From CALARM01 sp036746235 (GTDB lineage: Bacteria > Vulcanimicrobiota > SpSt-956 > JAKJGF01), in the NCBI GenBank assembly GCA_036746235.1, contig DAIOEN010000001.1:40412-104411 (forward strand): DNA of 64,000 nucleotides, given 5' to 3'. Below the pieces are notes generated by a model. The model saw only the letters and a program-made list of their open reading frames with translations. It was not told where the DNA came from and did no database searches. Both the position numbers and the translations under genes were made by a program. Shown piece after piece: positions 24,379-34,453 of the stretch. Position 1 is the stretch's first letter; each line of letters starts with the position of its first letter.

Positions 24379-26721
24379 ATGTTTATGAATATAAAAGTGG
24401 CATTAATAATACCCTGGTTCGGGAAAGACCTTAAAGGAGGAGCGGAACAGCAGGCATGGCAGATTGCCATGAGACTTTCGAAAAGAAAACTTGATGTAAC
24501 AGTCCTTACAACATGTTCGCAGAGTTTTTCTGCTGACTGGTCAGTCAATTATTATGAACCGGGAGAACACAGAGAAGAACATTTTATAATAAAGAGATTT
24601 CCTGTAATAAAAAGAAACAATAGAATCTTTGATAAAGTTGTCGGTAAATTACTGTCTTTGAATAAAGAAAACCTCCTTCCTTCTGTCTCGCCGGTAAACA
24701 GTGCGGAAGAGGAAATTTATTTAAGTGAAAATATTAATTCCCCTTCGCTTATAACATATCTTCATAATAACTGCAATTTTTATGATATCTTTCTATTTAT
24801 GCCTTACCTCTTCCCTGTTATCGTAAAAGGCATAAAAGCGGTAAGAGACAGAGCAATACTTCAGCCATGTCTTCATGATGAATGTTATGCCTATCTGGAC
24901 AAAGTAGGACAGGCTTTTTATGATGCTAAAAAGATATTTTTTAATTCAGCCGGTGAATATGAGGTTGCCAGAATCTTATATGATAATTCTATAGCTCAAA
25001 AATCAGTCATTACAGGAGAGGGAGTGGAAATAGAAAATAATCCTGAATGGAGTGAAAAACCTCTTATAGAAAATAATTATCTCTTATATATAGGTAAAAA
25101 AGATCCGGGGAAAAATACAGATTTTCTCATTAAAGTATTTGATAATTTTATACAGAGAACGGGAAGTAAAATGAAACTTTTACTGGCAGGTACAGGTTCT
25201 TTGCCTTCAGGACATAGAACAGATCAGATTATAGACATGGGAGTCATTTCAGAAAAAGATAAAATAAATCTCCTGACATACTGCAAAGCACTTATAAATC
25301 CCAGTATAAATGAAAGTTTTTCCCGTGTCGTTTTTGAAGCATGGTTTTTTAAAAAACCTGTTATTGTTCATAAAGCATGTCTTGCAACCTATAAAGCACT
25401 GGAATCTTCAGATTTTGCGGGCATGGCCGGAGATTCAGAGGAATCCTTTATGGAAATCTTTACATATTTAGATAATTCTGATGAGAAGTTATTGCAGGAA
25501 ATGGGAAGAAAAGGATATGATTATGCAGACAGAACATCCAGATGGGACAGGGTTATTGACACTTATATTTCAGAATTTCAATCTTTGATAAAAGAAAGTA
25601 ATAAAAAAATCTCATCTGATTTCGAAATCAATAAAGATATAAAAATCATCTTTATGTACAGGTGTATAGCAGAAGGAGATGCAGTAGGGAATGATATTAT
25701 AAGGGAATATGATACGTTAAAAAAATACGGTTATTCCGTATATTTATATGCAGAAGAAGGTATTTCATCTCTTTCATATATTACAGATAATGAACTGCTT
25801 GAAATGGGAGAAAAAGATCTTATCATATACCATCATGCAAATTACTGGGAAAAAGGAGAAGAATTAATAAGGAAATTTAAAGGCATAGTCTGTATGAGGT
25901 ATCATAATATTACCCCTCATACATTCTTTGAACCGTACAGTAAAAAATTAACTGATTCCACAAAAAAAGGAAGAAAACAGACAGAAGGACTCATAAAAGA
26001 AGGTCTGTTTTTTCATTATATAGCCACAGGGGAATATAACCTGAAAGAACTTGTATCATACGGCGTCAGGGAAGAAAACATATCCATTCTGGCACCATTT
26101 CACAGGATTAATGATTTCAATAAAGGACTTATAAATTCAGAATTACTTGATGAATTATCACATAACAGAATAAATCTTTTATTTACAGGGAGGATAAGCC
26201 CCAATAAAGGGCATAAACACCTTATTAAAACCGTAAAAGAATATGTTAATTTATATAACAGACACATACATTTAAATATTATAGGAGGCTCTGACTCTGA
26301 AACAGAAGGATATTATAAAGAATTAAGAGACATGATAGATGCATATAAGCTTTCAGATATAATTACCTTCAGAAATACAGTCAGTTTTGATGATTTAAAT
26401 ACTTTTTACAGCGGCTCCGATATATTTTTACTTATGTCAGAGCATGAAGGTTTCTGCGTGCCTGTTCTTGAAGCACAGTATCACAGATTGCCCTTAATAG
26501 CCCTTGAAAGAAGTGCCGTAAAAAATACTGTTGGAAATAATCAGATTACATTTAAAGAGCCTGATTACAGACTCTTTGCATCTGCCATTCATATAGTGGC
26601 ACAAAATAAATTTTTCAGATATTATCTGACAGACCGGGGATATACTAATTATTTAACATATGAAGAATCTGTTCTGAGTGAACAACTATTGAAGATAATC
26701 AGGGAGCATATAAATGAGTAA
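24379..26721 (+). CDS. Tandem GT4-type glycosyltransferase
   Basis: 780 residues holding two GT-B glycosyltransferase units. The first opens with ALIIPWFGKDLKGGAEQQAWQIA and has LLYIGKKDPGKNTDFLIKVF (~234-253) and INESFSRVVFEAWFFKKPVIV. The second, from about 418, has INLLFTGRISPNKGHKHLIKT (~598) and SEHEGFCVPVLEAQYHRLPLI (~685), the E-x7-E signature of retaining GT4 enzymes. Cytoplasmic or membrane-peripheral, probably adding two sugars to a glycan lipid. No ribosome-binding site is evident before the ATG. Its end overlaps the next gene by 8 nt. Confidence 0.87.
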   Translation: MFMNIKVALIIPWFGKDLKGGAEQQAWQIAMRLSKRKLDVTVLTTCSQSFSADWSVNYYEPGEHREEHFIIKRFPVIKRNNRIFDKVVGKLLSLNKENLLPSVSPVNSAEEEIYLSENINSPSLITYLHNNCNFYDIFLFMPYLFPVIVKGIKAVRDRAILQPCLHDECYAYLDKVGQAFYDAKKIFFNSAGEYEVARILYDNSIAQKSVITGEGVEIENNPEWSEKPLIENNYLLYIGKKDPGKNTDFLIKVFDNFIQRTGSKMKLLLAGTGSLPSGHRTDQIIDMGVISEKDKINLLTYCKALINPSINESFSRVVFEAWFFKKPVIVHKACLATYKALESSDFAGMAGDSEESFMEIFTYLDNSDEKLLQEMGRKGYDYADRTSRWDRVIDTYISEFQSLIKESNKKISSDFEINKDIKIIFMYRCIAEGDAVGNDIIREYDTLKKYGYSVYLYAEEGISSLSYITDNELLEMGEKDLIIYHHANYWEKGEELIRKFKGIVCMRYHNITPHTFFEPYSKKLTDSTKKGRKQTEGLIKEGLFFHYIATGEYNLKELVSYGVREENISILAPFHRINDFNKGLINSELLDELSHNRINLLFTGRISPNKGHKHLIKTVKEYVNLYNRHIHLNIIGGSDSETEGYYKELRDMIDAYKLSDIITFRNTVSFDDLNTFYSGSDIFLLMSEHEGFCVPVLEAQYHRLPLIALERSAVKNTVGNNQITFKEPDYRLFASAIHIVAQNKFFRYYLTDRGYTNYLTYEESVLSEQLLKIIREHINE

Positions 26722-29700
26722 ACCGAAAATTGCCTTCATTGTTCAGAGATGCGGCAGAGAAGTAAACGGCGGAGCAGAAGCACACTGTTTGACAATGGCA
26801 CGTAAAATGAAAGAGCTGTGGGATGTAGAAATACTTACAACCTGTGCAGTAGACTACATTACATGGGCAGATCATTATCCAGAAGGAGTGGAGATAATTG
26901 ACGGAGTACCGGTAAGAAGATTCCACGTAGACAGTCAGAGAGTAAAAGAGAAATTTGATTCTTATTCCGAATATATTCGCCGTAATATAACCTCTGTTAC
27001 AGAAGAAGAATGTGAAAAATGGATGAACCTTCAGGGGCCTGTAAGCACAGATTTATTGAATTATATCAAAGCAAACAGAGATAATTATGATGGGTTTATA
27101 TTTTTCACCTATCTTTACTATACCACCTATTACGGTCTGCCTCCGGTATCAGAAAAAGCTTATCTGGTGCCTACAGCCCATGACGAATGGCCCATTTATC
27201 TACCAATATGGGATGAATTTTTTAACAGGCCACGGGGTTTTATATTTAATACTTTAGAAGAAAAAACTTTTCTGGAAAAAAGATTTCCTTCTGTAACTTT
27301 TAGAGGAGAGATTGCAGGCGTAGGAGTTGATATACCTGAAGATATTTCATCACAGAGGTTCAGAGAAAATTATAACATTGCTCCTCCCTATATGCTTTAT
27401 ATAGGAAGGATAGAAGAAAGTAAAGGCTGTAAAGAATTATTCGATTATTTCATAAGATACAAAAAAGAGGAGGCCAGTGATATAAAACTTGTTCTGGCAG
27501 GAAAACCAGTTATGGATATTCCTGAAAGTCAGGATATTATATCAGTCGGTTTTATAGATGAAAAAACAAAATTCGATGCAATAAAAGAATGTGAATTTTT
27601 AATCAACCCTTCTCCCCATGAAAGTCTTTCCATAGTTTTACTTGAAGCATGGAGCCTGAACAGGCCAGTTCTTGTAACGGAAAAATGTAATGTTCTTGTT
27701 GAACAGTGTAGAAGAAGCAATGGCGGTCTATGGTACAAAGACTATGATGAATTCAAGGCATGTACGGAATATTTATTAAAGAATAAAAATATTGCTTCAG
27801 AAGGTGAAAAATTTGTTAAAGAACACTATTCGTGGGACGATATCAAAAAGAAATATGAAAAAACAATAAAAAATACAGAGATACTTTCAGGCACATTGGT
27901 AAGTGAGAGCGAATCCGGAGAGATAGTAAAGAAAAATTTAAATTTATCCGGATATAGTACAGTCCTGGTCCCTTACATAACAGCTATTATTTTATGTTCA
28001 TTAATAGTCTTCTTTGTAATGAATCTGGGGAGAGCCGATATGAATATTCCTTTTATGTATGACGGAGACGGTCTTAATGCACAGGCAGTTATATTTAAAG
28101 GTATTATTGATAACGGATGGTATGTGACCAATAATTTTCTCGGTGCTCCTTATGGTTCAAAGGAATATGATTTTATGGTCTGTCAGAATTTAAATCTCCA
28201 TTGTTTTTTTATAAAATTCTGTTCTTTTTTTTCAAAATCATATGGTTTCCTTATGAATATTTATTTTCTCCTGGCTTTTCTTTTTATTACCATTAGCTCT
28301 CTGTATGTATTCCTGAGATTTAAGATTTTCGCACCTGTTGCAGTTACTGCAAGTCTTTTATTTACTTTTTTGCCATATCATTTCTTTCGCGGAGAAAGGC
28401 ATTTCTTTCTTGGTACCTATTACATAATACCTCTAACAGTATTGCTTATTCTCGAGTTATATAACAGTCCGATAATAATTTACAGAGAGAATTATAAAAA
28501 AATTGTTATCTGTGTAATTATATGTATTTTAACAGGCTGTGATTTTATCTATCATCCTTTTTTTACCTGTTACTTTTTACTTTTTTCAGGGTTATTCTAT
28601 TCAATATACTCAGGGAAAATCAATTATATGCTAAATTCATTAATATTAACAGGGATTATCTCTGCTATCATATTCCTTAATCTCAGTCCCACTATTATCT
28701 ATACACTGCAAAATGGTGTGAATGATAAAGGGACATCACGTAATCAATCGGACGGAGAGATCTACGGATTAAAGATTGTCCAGCTATTATTACCTGTAAC
28801 AGGACATAGATTGAACAGTCTGGAAGATTTTAAAAATAAATATAATTCTACTGCACCTCTTGTTACAGAAAATGATACTGCGTCACTGGGGCTGATAGGT
28901 AGCATTGGTTTTTTAATATTACTCAGACAGTTATTATATGGAAATACAAATAATCATTTGATAAAGCATTTAAGTTTTTTAAATATATCAGCAGTATTGC
29001 TTGGCACCATAGGAGGGTTTGGCTCACTCTTCAATTATCTCATATTTCCTAAAATAAGAAGTTATAACAGAATAAGTGTTTACATAGCATTTTTCTCATT
29101 ATTTGCAATAGCCATATTATTAAGTGAATTCTATAAAAAGTACATAACGTCAATGGGTAAAAAAATTGGATTTTATATATTTATAACCTTTATTTTTGTA
29201 ACAGGTATTCTGGATCAGACTAATCTCGGTTTTATTCCCGATTATAATGGAACGAAATCGGAATATATGAACGATGAACAGTTTATCAATAAAATAGAAC
29301 ATTCTGTTTCTAAAAATGCCATGATATTCCAGTTACCTTATGTACCATATCCCGAATGGCCGGCTATAAATAAAATGAAAGAATACAGTCATTTCAGAGG
29401 GTATATTCATTCTAAAAATCTCAGATGGAGTTATGGTGCAGTGAAAGGAAGAGAAGGAGATCTCTGGCAGCAGGCAATTTCTGAAAAACCTGTAAATGAG
29501 TTTTTAGATATTCTCGTATGTGCAGGCTTCAGAGGCATATACATAGATCGTTACGGATACAGTAATACTGGCATTGAAACAAAACTTTCATCGCTTCTGG
29601 GCACAAAACCACTGATAAGCGATAATAACAGACTGGTATTTTTTAATATAGAAGAATATAGTAACAAATTAAAGGAAACATACAGTGAACAGGAATGGAA

Positions 29701-30094
29701 TATGAAAGAATATGAAGCATTACATCCTTTACTTCTATCATGGAAGAAAGGTTTTTCATATTTTGAATCTGATTCTATTATGAACTGGAGATGGTGTGCA
29801 TCAGAAGGTGAACTGTATATTACCAGCACTTCACAGAATAGTAAAAAAATTACCCTGGAAATGACTGTCGGTACAGGTTACGAAGAATTCTCATACATAA
29901 AACTGGAAAGTGATTTATTTACAGATACAATTCAAGTCAATTCTGCAGGTACAGGTTATTCAAAAAAAATAACAGTTACTCCGGGAAAACATATTATTAA
30001 ATTTTCATGTAATGCAAAACGTGTGGAAGCTCCGGAAGATTCCAGATTTTTAATATTCAGGGTTATAAATTTTAACGTGATACAACAGGAGTAA
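26714..30094 (+). CDS. GT4 glycosyltransferase fused to a GT-C-like membrane protein
   Basis: 1126 residues. Residues 1-395 are a GT4 unit (REVNGGAEAHCLTMARKM; YMLYIGRIEESKGCKELF; HESLSIVLLEAWSLNRPVLV). Residues ~418-870 hold about ten membrane helices with YDGDGLNAQAVIFKGIIDNGW in the first large loop, which resembles GT-C enzymes that use lipid-linked sugars on the outer face. The C-terminal 250 residues are soluble and beta-rich (WRWCASEGELYI; TVTPGKHIIKF). Joining a cytoplasmic nucleotide-sugar enzyme to a GT-C protein in one chain is unusual and would place two successive steps together. AGGGAG is 7 nt before the start. Confidence 0.82.
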   Translation: MSKPKIAFIVQRCGREVNGGAEAHCLTMARKMKELWDVEILTTCAVDYITWADHYPEGVEIIDGVPVRRFHVDSQRVKEKFDSYSEYIRRNITSVTEEECEKWMNLQGPVSTDLLNYIKANRDNYDGFIFFTYLYYTTYYGLPPVSEKAYLVPTAHDEWPIYLPIWDEFFNRPRGFIFNTLEEKTFLEKRFPSVTFRGEIAGVGVDIPEDISSQRFRENYNIAPPYMLYIGRIEESKGCKELFDYFIRYKKEEASDIKLVLAGKPVMDIPESQDIISVGFIDEKTKFDAIKECEFLINPSPHESLSIVLLEAWSLNRPVLVTEKCNVLVEQCRRSNGGLWYKDYDEFKACTEYLLKNKNIASEGEKFVKEHYSWDDIKKKYEKTIKNTEILSGTLVSESESGEIVKKNLNLSGYSTVLVPYITAIILCSLIVFFVMNLGRADMNIPFMYDGDGLNAQAVIFKGIIDNGWYVTNNFLGAPYGSKEYDFMVCQNLNLHCFFIKFCSFFSKSYGFLMNIYFLLAFLFITISSLYVFLRFKIFAPVAVTASLLFTFLPYHFFRGERHFFLGTYYIIPLTVLLILELYNSPIIIYRENYKKIVICVIICILTGCDFIYHPFFTCYFLLFSGLFYSIYSGKINYMLNSLILTGIISAIIFLNLSPTIIYTLQNGVNDKGTSRNQSDGEIYGLKIVQLLLPVTGHRLNSLEDFKNKYNSTAPLVTENDTASLGLIGSIGFLILLRQLLYGNTNNHLIKHLSFLNISAVLLGTIGGFGSLFNYLIFPKIRSYNRISVYIAFFSLFAIAILLSEFYKKYITSMGKKIGFYIFITFIFVTGILDQTNLGFIPDYNGTKSEYMNDEQFINKIEHSVSKNAMIFQLPYVPYPEWPAINKMKEYSHFRGYIHSKNLRWSYGAVKGREGDLWQQAISEKPVNEFLDILVCAGFRGIYIDRYGYSNTGIETKLSSLLGTKPLISDNNRLVFFNIEEYSNKLKETYSEQEWNMKEYEALHPLLLSWKKGFSYFESDSIMNWRWCASEGELYITSTSQNSKKITLEMTVGTGYEEFSYIKLESDLFTDTIQVNSAGTGYSKKITVTPGKHIIKFSCNAKRVEAPEDSRFLIFRVINFNVIQQE

Positions 30095-30096
30095 AA

Positions 30097-32739
30097 ATGA
30101 TGTCAGACTTAGGTAATAAAAATTCCGAAATAAATATTGATATGATAATGGAAAAAATCAAAGAAGAAGTGGTAAGAAAAAAAAGACAGTATCCAGAAAT
30201 AAAACAACTGGAAGAAATAAATACTTCCGATTTTATTTACTGTTTATCTGATTTTATGGAATTTGAAGACAGAGATTTTATTATAAATGTGTACAGAAAA
30301 ATACTTAAGAGAGAGCCGGACAATGAAAGTTTTATCAGCTACCTTTCAAATCTTCAGAGAGGAGCTCTGGGGAAAAAAGACATACTTGAAGAACTATTAT
30401 ATTCTGAAGAAGGAATAAAAAATCACATCAAAATAATACCTTCTATTCAGGACGAAATGTCTTTACTGGCTTTGAATAACATATGTCTGACAAGATTTCG
30501 GAAACATCCTGAATTCCATTATAAAAAAGAATATATCATTTCAGATTTTCTCCAGTACAATTATGAGGATTTTATTACATACTCCTTTAATGCCATATTA
30601 AAAAGAAACGTTTCTCATGAGGAAAAAGAAACCTATTTACCACTGCTCCAGAGAGGCCACATAACCAAACAGCAGTTAATTGAAAAACTGAGATATTCCC
30701 CTGAAGGTGCAGAAAAAAACGTTACAATCCTGGGACTCAGAAAAAGATATTTAATCAATAAATTATTCAAAATTCCTGTGGCAGGCAAAATCCTGGAGAT
30801 TTTATCCATTATTCCGAGACTGCCAAGGATTGTGAAATACATTCAGGGTATTGATGACACGAACATTCAGAGATTTACGGAGATTATTGATAAAATAAAC
30901 AGTTTATCCGATAATAATGAAAGAGAAATAAATCAGAAACTGACATATCTAATCAGAGACGAAAACAGTAATATTCAGACCTTATGCAACAGGCTTGATA
31001 AAAGCATAATCCCTCAGATAAAAGACGTATTAAATACCGGAGCATCTCTAAATGAAGTAAAAGAATTGCTAGAATTAACAACGGAACAGTTAGAAGCTTC
31101 AATAGCTATAAAAGCAGACAAATCGGAATATAATCACTATGACATATGGGTTATAAAAAATGAACCGGGGAAAAAAGCACTGGAGAAACAGAAAAAGACA
31201 ATTCTTCCCTGGTCTCCCGTAATAACCGTTATTGCATTTATAAATAAAAAAGAATATCTTACTTCCATGATAGAATCAGTCATTGCACAGACCTATGACA
31301 GATGGGAGCTTATTATTATCCATGATGAAGGTGATTATAGAGACGAAAGAATAAAGAAAGCACATACCATAAAAGAAGCATTTTCACTATGTAAAGGTTC
31401 TTTCATTACTTTCATTAACAGCTCAGACAGACTCTCATCTTTCGCTCTTTTTGAGATTGCACAGATTATAAATAAATACCCGGGGGTAGATTTCATATAC
31501 TCCGACGAAGATTCTATTTCAGAAGAATGCACGAGACATTCTCCTCAATTTAAACCAAACTGGAGTCCTGACACTCTGAGAAGTTTTAACTATATAAACC
31601 ATATATGCCTGAAAAAGAGCCTTATTGACACTATCGGGACTGATTACATTACAGATTATGATTACATACTGAGAGGATCTGAACATGCGAAAGACATAAT
31701 CCATATACCTTCTGTACTCTATCATAGCCGGATAAAATATATAAATAAAGCAGATGACATAAAAGCATTAAAAGACCATCTGGAAAGAACAGGAATTGAA
31801 GGACATGTTAAAGAGGGACACAGCGATGGTTTTTATAAAGTAACATATAAAATCAAGGATAATCCCAAAATCTCAATATTGATTCCAACAAAAGATCATG
31901 CAGAAGATTTAAAGAGGTGTGTCACATCTGTTACAGATAAATCAACGTATAAAAATTTTGAAATAATCATCATAGAAAACGGGAGTTCCGAAAAAGAAAC
32001 CTTTCTTTTCTATGACGAACTCAAGAAGAAGGATAATATAAAAATCATTAAATGGAAAAAATCTTTTAATTATTCGGCATGTAATAATTTCGGTGCAACA
32101 TCTTCTGAAGGAGACATTCTGCTCTTTTTAAATAATGACACAGAAGTGATAAATCCAGACTGGCTTGAAAGAATGATTGAACATATTCAGAGGAAAGAAG
32201 TAGGAGCAGCGGGGGCAAAATTATATTATCCCGACAATACCGTTCAGCATGGAGGAGTTATAATAGATAACAAAACCCTGGCAAGACATTTATACAGACA
32301 TGCTCCGAAAGATGATGCCGGATATTTCGGCAGATTAAAAACAGTTCAGAATGTAAGCGCCGTTACAGGTGCCTGCCTTATGGTAAAAAAAGAAATATTT
32401 GAAGAGGCAGGACGTTTCGATGAAAATTTTGCTCTGGCCTTTAACGATACGGATCTCTGTTTAAAGATAAGACAGATGGGCTATCTTATTGTGTGGACTC
32501 CTTATGCGGAGCTCTATCATTATGAATGTAAAACCAGAGGCACACTGGATAGCAGGGAAAAAGTAACATCTTTCAGAAAAGAACAGGAATTATTCCGTAG
32601 CCGGTGGGGCGATGTATTAAGTAAAGAAGATCCTTACTTAAGTTCTCATCTTACTCTGAAAGAGGAAGACTTTTTTCTTTTGAAGGAAGAAGGTGTACGA
32701 AAGATTTATAGTTCTGTGGAAATCGAGTTAAAAATGTAA
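30097..32739 (+). CDS. DUF4214 plus double GT2 glycosyltransferase
   Basis: 880 residues. Two DUF4214-like segments at ~50-115 and ~145-205 (NVYRKILKREPDNESFISYL; LEELLYSEEG; KLRYSPEG), a helical linker, then two GT-A folds. The first (~370-560: SPVITVIAFINKKEYLTSMIESV; DFIYSDEDSISE) matches the N-terminal GT2 domain of O-antigen enzymes but seems reduced. The second (~588-860: ISILIPTKDHAEDLKRCVTS; LLFLNNDTEVINPDWLE; DTDLCLKI) is complete with DxD. The pairing suggests two transfers, one perhaps inactive. AGGAG precedes the ATG. Confidence 0.87.
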   Translation: MMSDLGNKNSEINIDMIMEKIKEEVVRKKRQYPEIKQLEEINTSDFIYCLSDFMEFEDRDFIINVYRKILKREPDNESFISYLSNLQRGALGKKDILEELLYSEEGIKNHIKIIPSIQDEMSLLALNNICLTRFRKHPEFHYKKEYIISDFLQYNYEDFITYSFNAILKRNVSHEEKETYLPLLQRGHITKQQLIEKLRYSPEGAEKNVTILGLRKRYLINKLFKIPVAGKILEILSIIPRLPRIVKYIQGIDDTNIQRFTEIIDKINSLSDNNEREINQKLTYLIRDENSNIQTLCNRLDKSIIPQIKDVLNTGASLNEVKELLELTTEQLEASIAIKADKSEYNHYDIWVIKNEPGKKALEKQKKTILPWSPVITVIAFINKKEYLTSMIESVIAQTYDRWELIIIHDEGDYRDERIKKAHTIKEAFSLCKGSFITFINSSDRLSSFALFEIAQIINKYPGVDFIYSDEDSISEECTRHSPQFKPNWSPDTLRSFNYINHICLKKSLIDTIGTDYITDYDYILRGSEHAKDIIHIPSVLYHSRIKYINKADDIKALKDHLERTGIEGHVKEGHSDGFYKVTYKIKDNPKISILIPTKDHAEDLKRCVTSVTDKSTYKNFEIIIIENGSSEKETFLFYDELKKKDNIKIIKWKKSFNYSACNNFGATSSEGDILLFLNNDTEVINPDWLERMIEHIQRKEVGAAGAKLYYPDNTVQHGGVIIDNKTLARHLYRHAPKDDAGYFGRLKTVQNVSAVTGACLMVKKEIFEEAGRFDENFALAFNDTDLCLKIRQMGYLIVWTPYAELYHYECKTRGTLDSREKVTSFRKEQELFRSRWGDVLSKEDPYLSSHLTLKEEDFFLLKEEGVRKIYSSVEIELKM

Positions 32740-32747
32740 CCATATTA

Positions 32748-32776
32748 TTGACTCCCTGACGGCAGAATGATAAAAT
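32748..32776 (+). promoter_or_regulatory. Promoter of the first Rpn gene
   Basis: TTGACT (32748-32753), 17 nt, TAAAAT (32771-32776). It starts 9 bp after the glycosyltransferase stop, so the Rpn block carries its own promoter. Confidence 0.55.
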
Positions 32777-32826
32777 GAATTCGAAAAATTCTTATAAAAT
32801 ACTGGAGCTTATACTGGCAAAATAAT

Positions 32827-33756
32827 ATGCAGGACGAAGTATGGAAAGAAGCTATAAGAAGATATTTTGAAGATTTCTCTAAATTTTTCCTGGCAGACCT
32901 TGATGAATATATAGACCATACAAAAGGTTATGCCTTTCTGGACAGTGAATTACAGAAAATTTACCCGGAAGGTGAAGAAACAAAAAGAAGAACTGATAAA
33001 CTTGTAAAGGTTTATCTGAAAAATGGCCTGGAACAGTGGATATATCTACATATAGAGGTGCAGGGCTATAAAGATGAGCTGTTTCAGGATAGAATGTTTA
33101 TATACTTCTATCGGATATATGATCTATTTAAACAAAAGATTGTAGCTTTTACGATATTTACAGACCCGGAAAGAAATTACAAACCATCTGAATTTAATTA
33201 TGACTTTTTCGGCACCAGTCTTAATTATAAATACAGAACTTATAAAGTGTTAGATGTAAAAGATGCTGAACTGGAGAACAGCGATAATCCTTTCTCACTT
33301 GTAGTTCTTGCAGTGAAATATGTAATAAGGTCAGGACAGAATGAAGATAAGAAATTGAAATTCAAGATAAAACTGGCCCGATTATTGTTTAAAAAGGGAT
33401 ACAACAAAGAGAAAGTAATAGAGATTTTTAACTTCATAAATGCTATAATAAAGATACAGGATGAAGCAAAACAAAAGATATTTTATGAAGAAATAAAAAA
33501 GCTGGAGGGGGCTGAACATATGACTATAATGAGTGATATTGGAGAATATATAACAAAGGAAAACAGGGAGAAATGGATGGAGAAAGGGATGGAGAAAGGG
33601 AAAGAACTGGGAAAGGAAATGGGAAAGGAAATGGGAAAGGAAATGGGGAAACTGGAAGTAGCAAAAAAGATGATGGAAGACGGATTCCCAATAGAAGCAG
33701 TCGTTAAATATACAGGGCTTATGATGGAAAGTGTTAAGGATTTAATGAAGAGTTAA
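32827..33756 (+). CDS. Rpn-family PD-(D/E)XK nuclease, copy 1
   Basis: 309 residues. YLHIEVQGYKDELFQDRMFIYFYRIYDL (~72-100) is the core of the Rpn / 'recombination-promoting nuclease, putative transposase' family, with the acidic and ExQ residues of the nuclease motif; FLDSELQKIYPE lies before it. E. coli Rpn proteins stimulate RecA-independent recombination and some act in phage defence. The C-terminal GKELGKEMGKEMGKEMGK tract is made of 12-nt direct repeats, a normal feature of the family. It is nearly identical to copy 2 at 34662. No ribosome-binding site. Likely mobile cargo in the glycan locus. Confidence 0.87.
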   Translation: MQDEVWKEAIRRYFEDFSKFFLADLDEYIDHTKGYAFLDSELQKIYPEGEETKRRTDKLVKVYLKNGLEQWIYLHIEVQGYKDELFQDRMFIYFYRIYDLFKQKIVAFTIFTDPERNYKPSEFNYDFFGTSLNYKYRTYKVLDVKDAELENSDNPFSLVVLAVKYVIRSGQNEDKKLKFKIKLARLLFKKGYNKEKVIEIFNFINAIIKIQDEAKQKIFYEEIKKLEGAEHMTIMSDIGEYITKENREKWMEKGMEKGKELGKEMGKEMGKEMGKLEVAKKMMEDGFPIEAVVKYTGLMMESVKDLMKS

Positions 33757-33831
33757 TTTTACAGATGAAAATTGGACTATTTGGAGTAACATATAAAACA
33801 ATGAATAAAACTTACAATAGAGGTAATAACA

Positions 33832-34122
33832 ATGGGATTTCTCAGTATTCATAAAGAGCTGGAAGCTCTTACTCTAGAAGAAATGGACGAAGTAGAAGAG
33901 TTTATAATGTTCTTAAAAATCCGTTCTAAATCAGACTCTTATAAAAACCTGATATACCTTTTAGATATGTTAGATGAAAAGGAGATAAAAATACTTACAC
34001 AAATTATAGAAGAAAATTTATTTATAGAAGTTAAAGAATATATAGATAAAAATGAATGTAACATCTATACTTTCTTGCAAAAATACATACAGGAAGAATC
34101 AACTATAAAGAAGAAACAATAA
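33832..34122 (+). CDS. Small helical protein, possible antitoxin-like
   Basis: 96 residues, all-helical and acidic, family not recognised. LEALTLEEMDEVEEFIMFLKIR resembles the short N-terminal helix of DUF2281/VapB-like antitoxins. AGAGG lies upstream of the ATG. No toxin follows; the next segment is a fragment of the Rpn gene. Confidence 0.5.
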   Translation: MGFLSIHKELEALTLEEMDEVEEFIMFLKIRSKSDSYKNLIYLLDMLDEKEIKILTQIIEENLFIEVKEYIDKNECNIYTFLQKYIQEESTIKKKQ

Positions 34123-34203
34123 AGAAGAACAGATAAACTTGTAAAGGTTTATGTAAAAAAATGGCCTGAAACAGTGGATTATTTACTTATATAATGGAGG
34201 TGA
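34123..34203 (+). pseudogene. Third, degraded fragment of the Rpn gene
   Basis: About 80 bp closely match 32986-33063 inside Rpn copy 1 (AACTTGTAAAGGTTTAT, AATGGCCTG, ACAGTGGAT, AGAGGTG-like end) but carry substitutions and indels that break the frame. It shows repeated recombination at this site. Its end now supplies the GGAGGTG ribosome-binding site of the next gene. Confidence 0.75.
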
Positions 34204-34207
34204 TAAA

Positions 34208-34453
34208 ATGGCAGATATTGTTAGCAAAGATAGATTGCTGGAAGAAATAAATCTAATCCCGGAAGATAAGCTGGGAGAATTATTTTATTTTATTCATTAT
34301 TTCAGGCTTGGATTGGAGAAAGCCTCCGGTAATAAAGAGCAAATAATGAAATTTGCCGGGTGCTGGGAAGATATGAATGAAGACATATTTAAAGAATTTT
34401 CAGAAGAGAAAGAGAAAGAAGAAGAAAAGTTTTGCATGGAGGAGAGTTCATGA
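34208..34453 (+). CDS. DUF2281-like antitoxin
   Basis: 81 residues. LLEEINLIPEDKLGELFYFIHYFRLGLEK, then IMKFAGCWEDMNEDIFKEF, matches the general pattern of antitoxins paired with PIN-domain toxins. GGAGGTG is 6 nt upstream. The stop overlaps the start of the truncated PIN toxin (ATGA). With the toxin broken, it is probably an orphan. Confidence 0.6.
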   Translation: MADIVSKDRLLEEINLIPEDKLGELFYFIHYFRLGLEKASGNKEQIMKFAGCWEDMNEDIFKEFSEEKEKEEEKFCMEESS

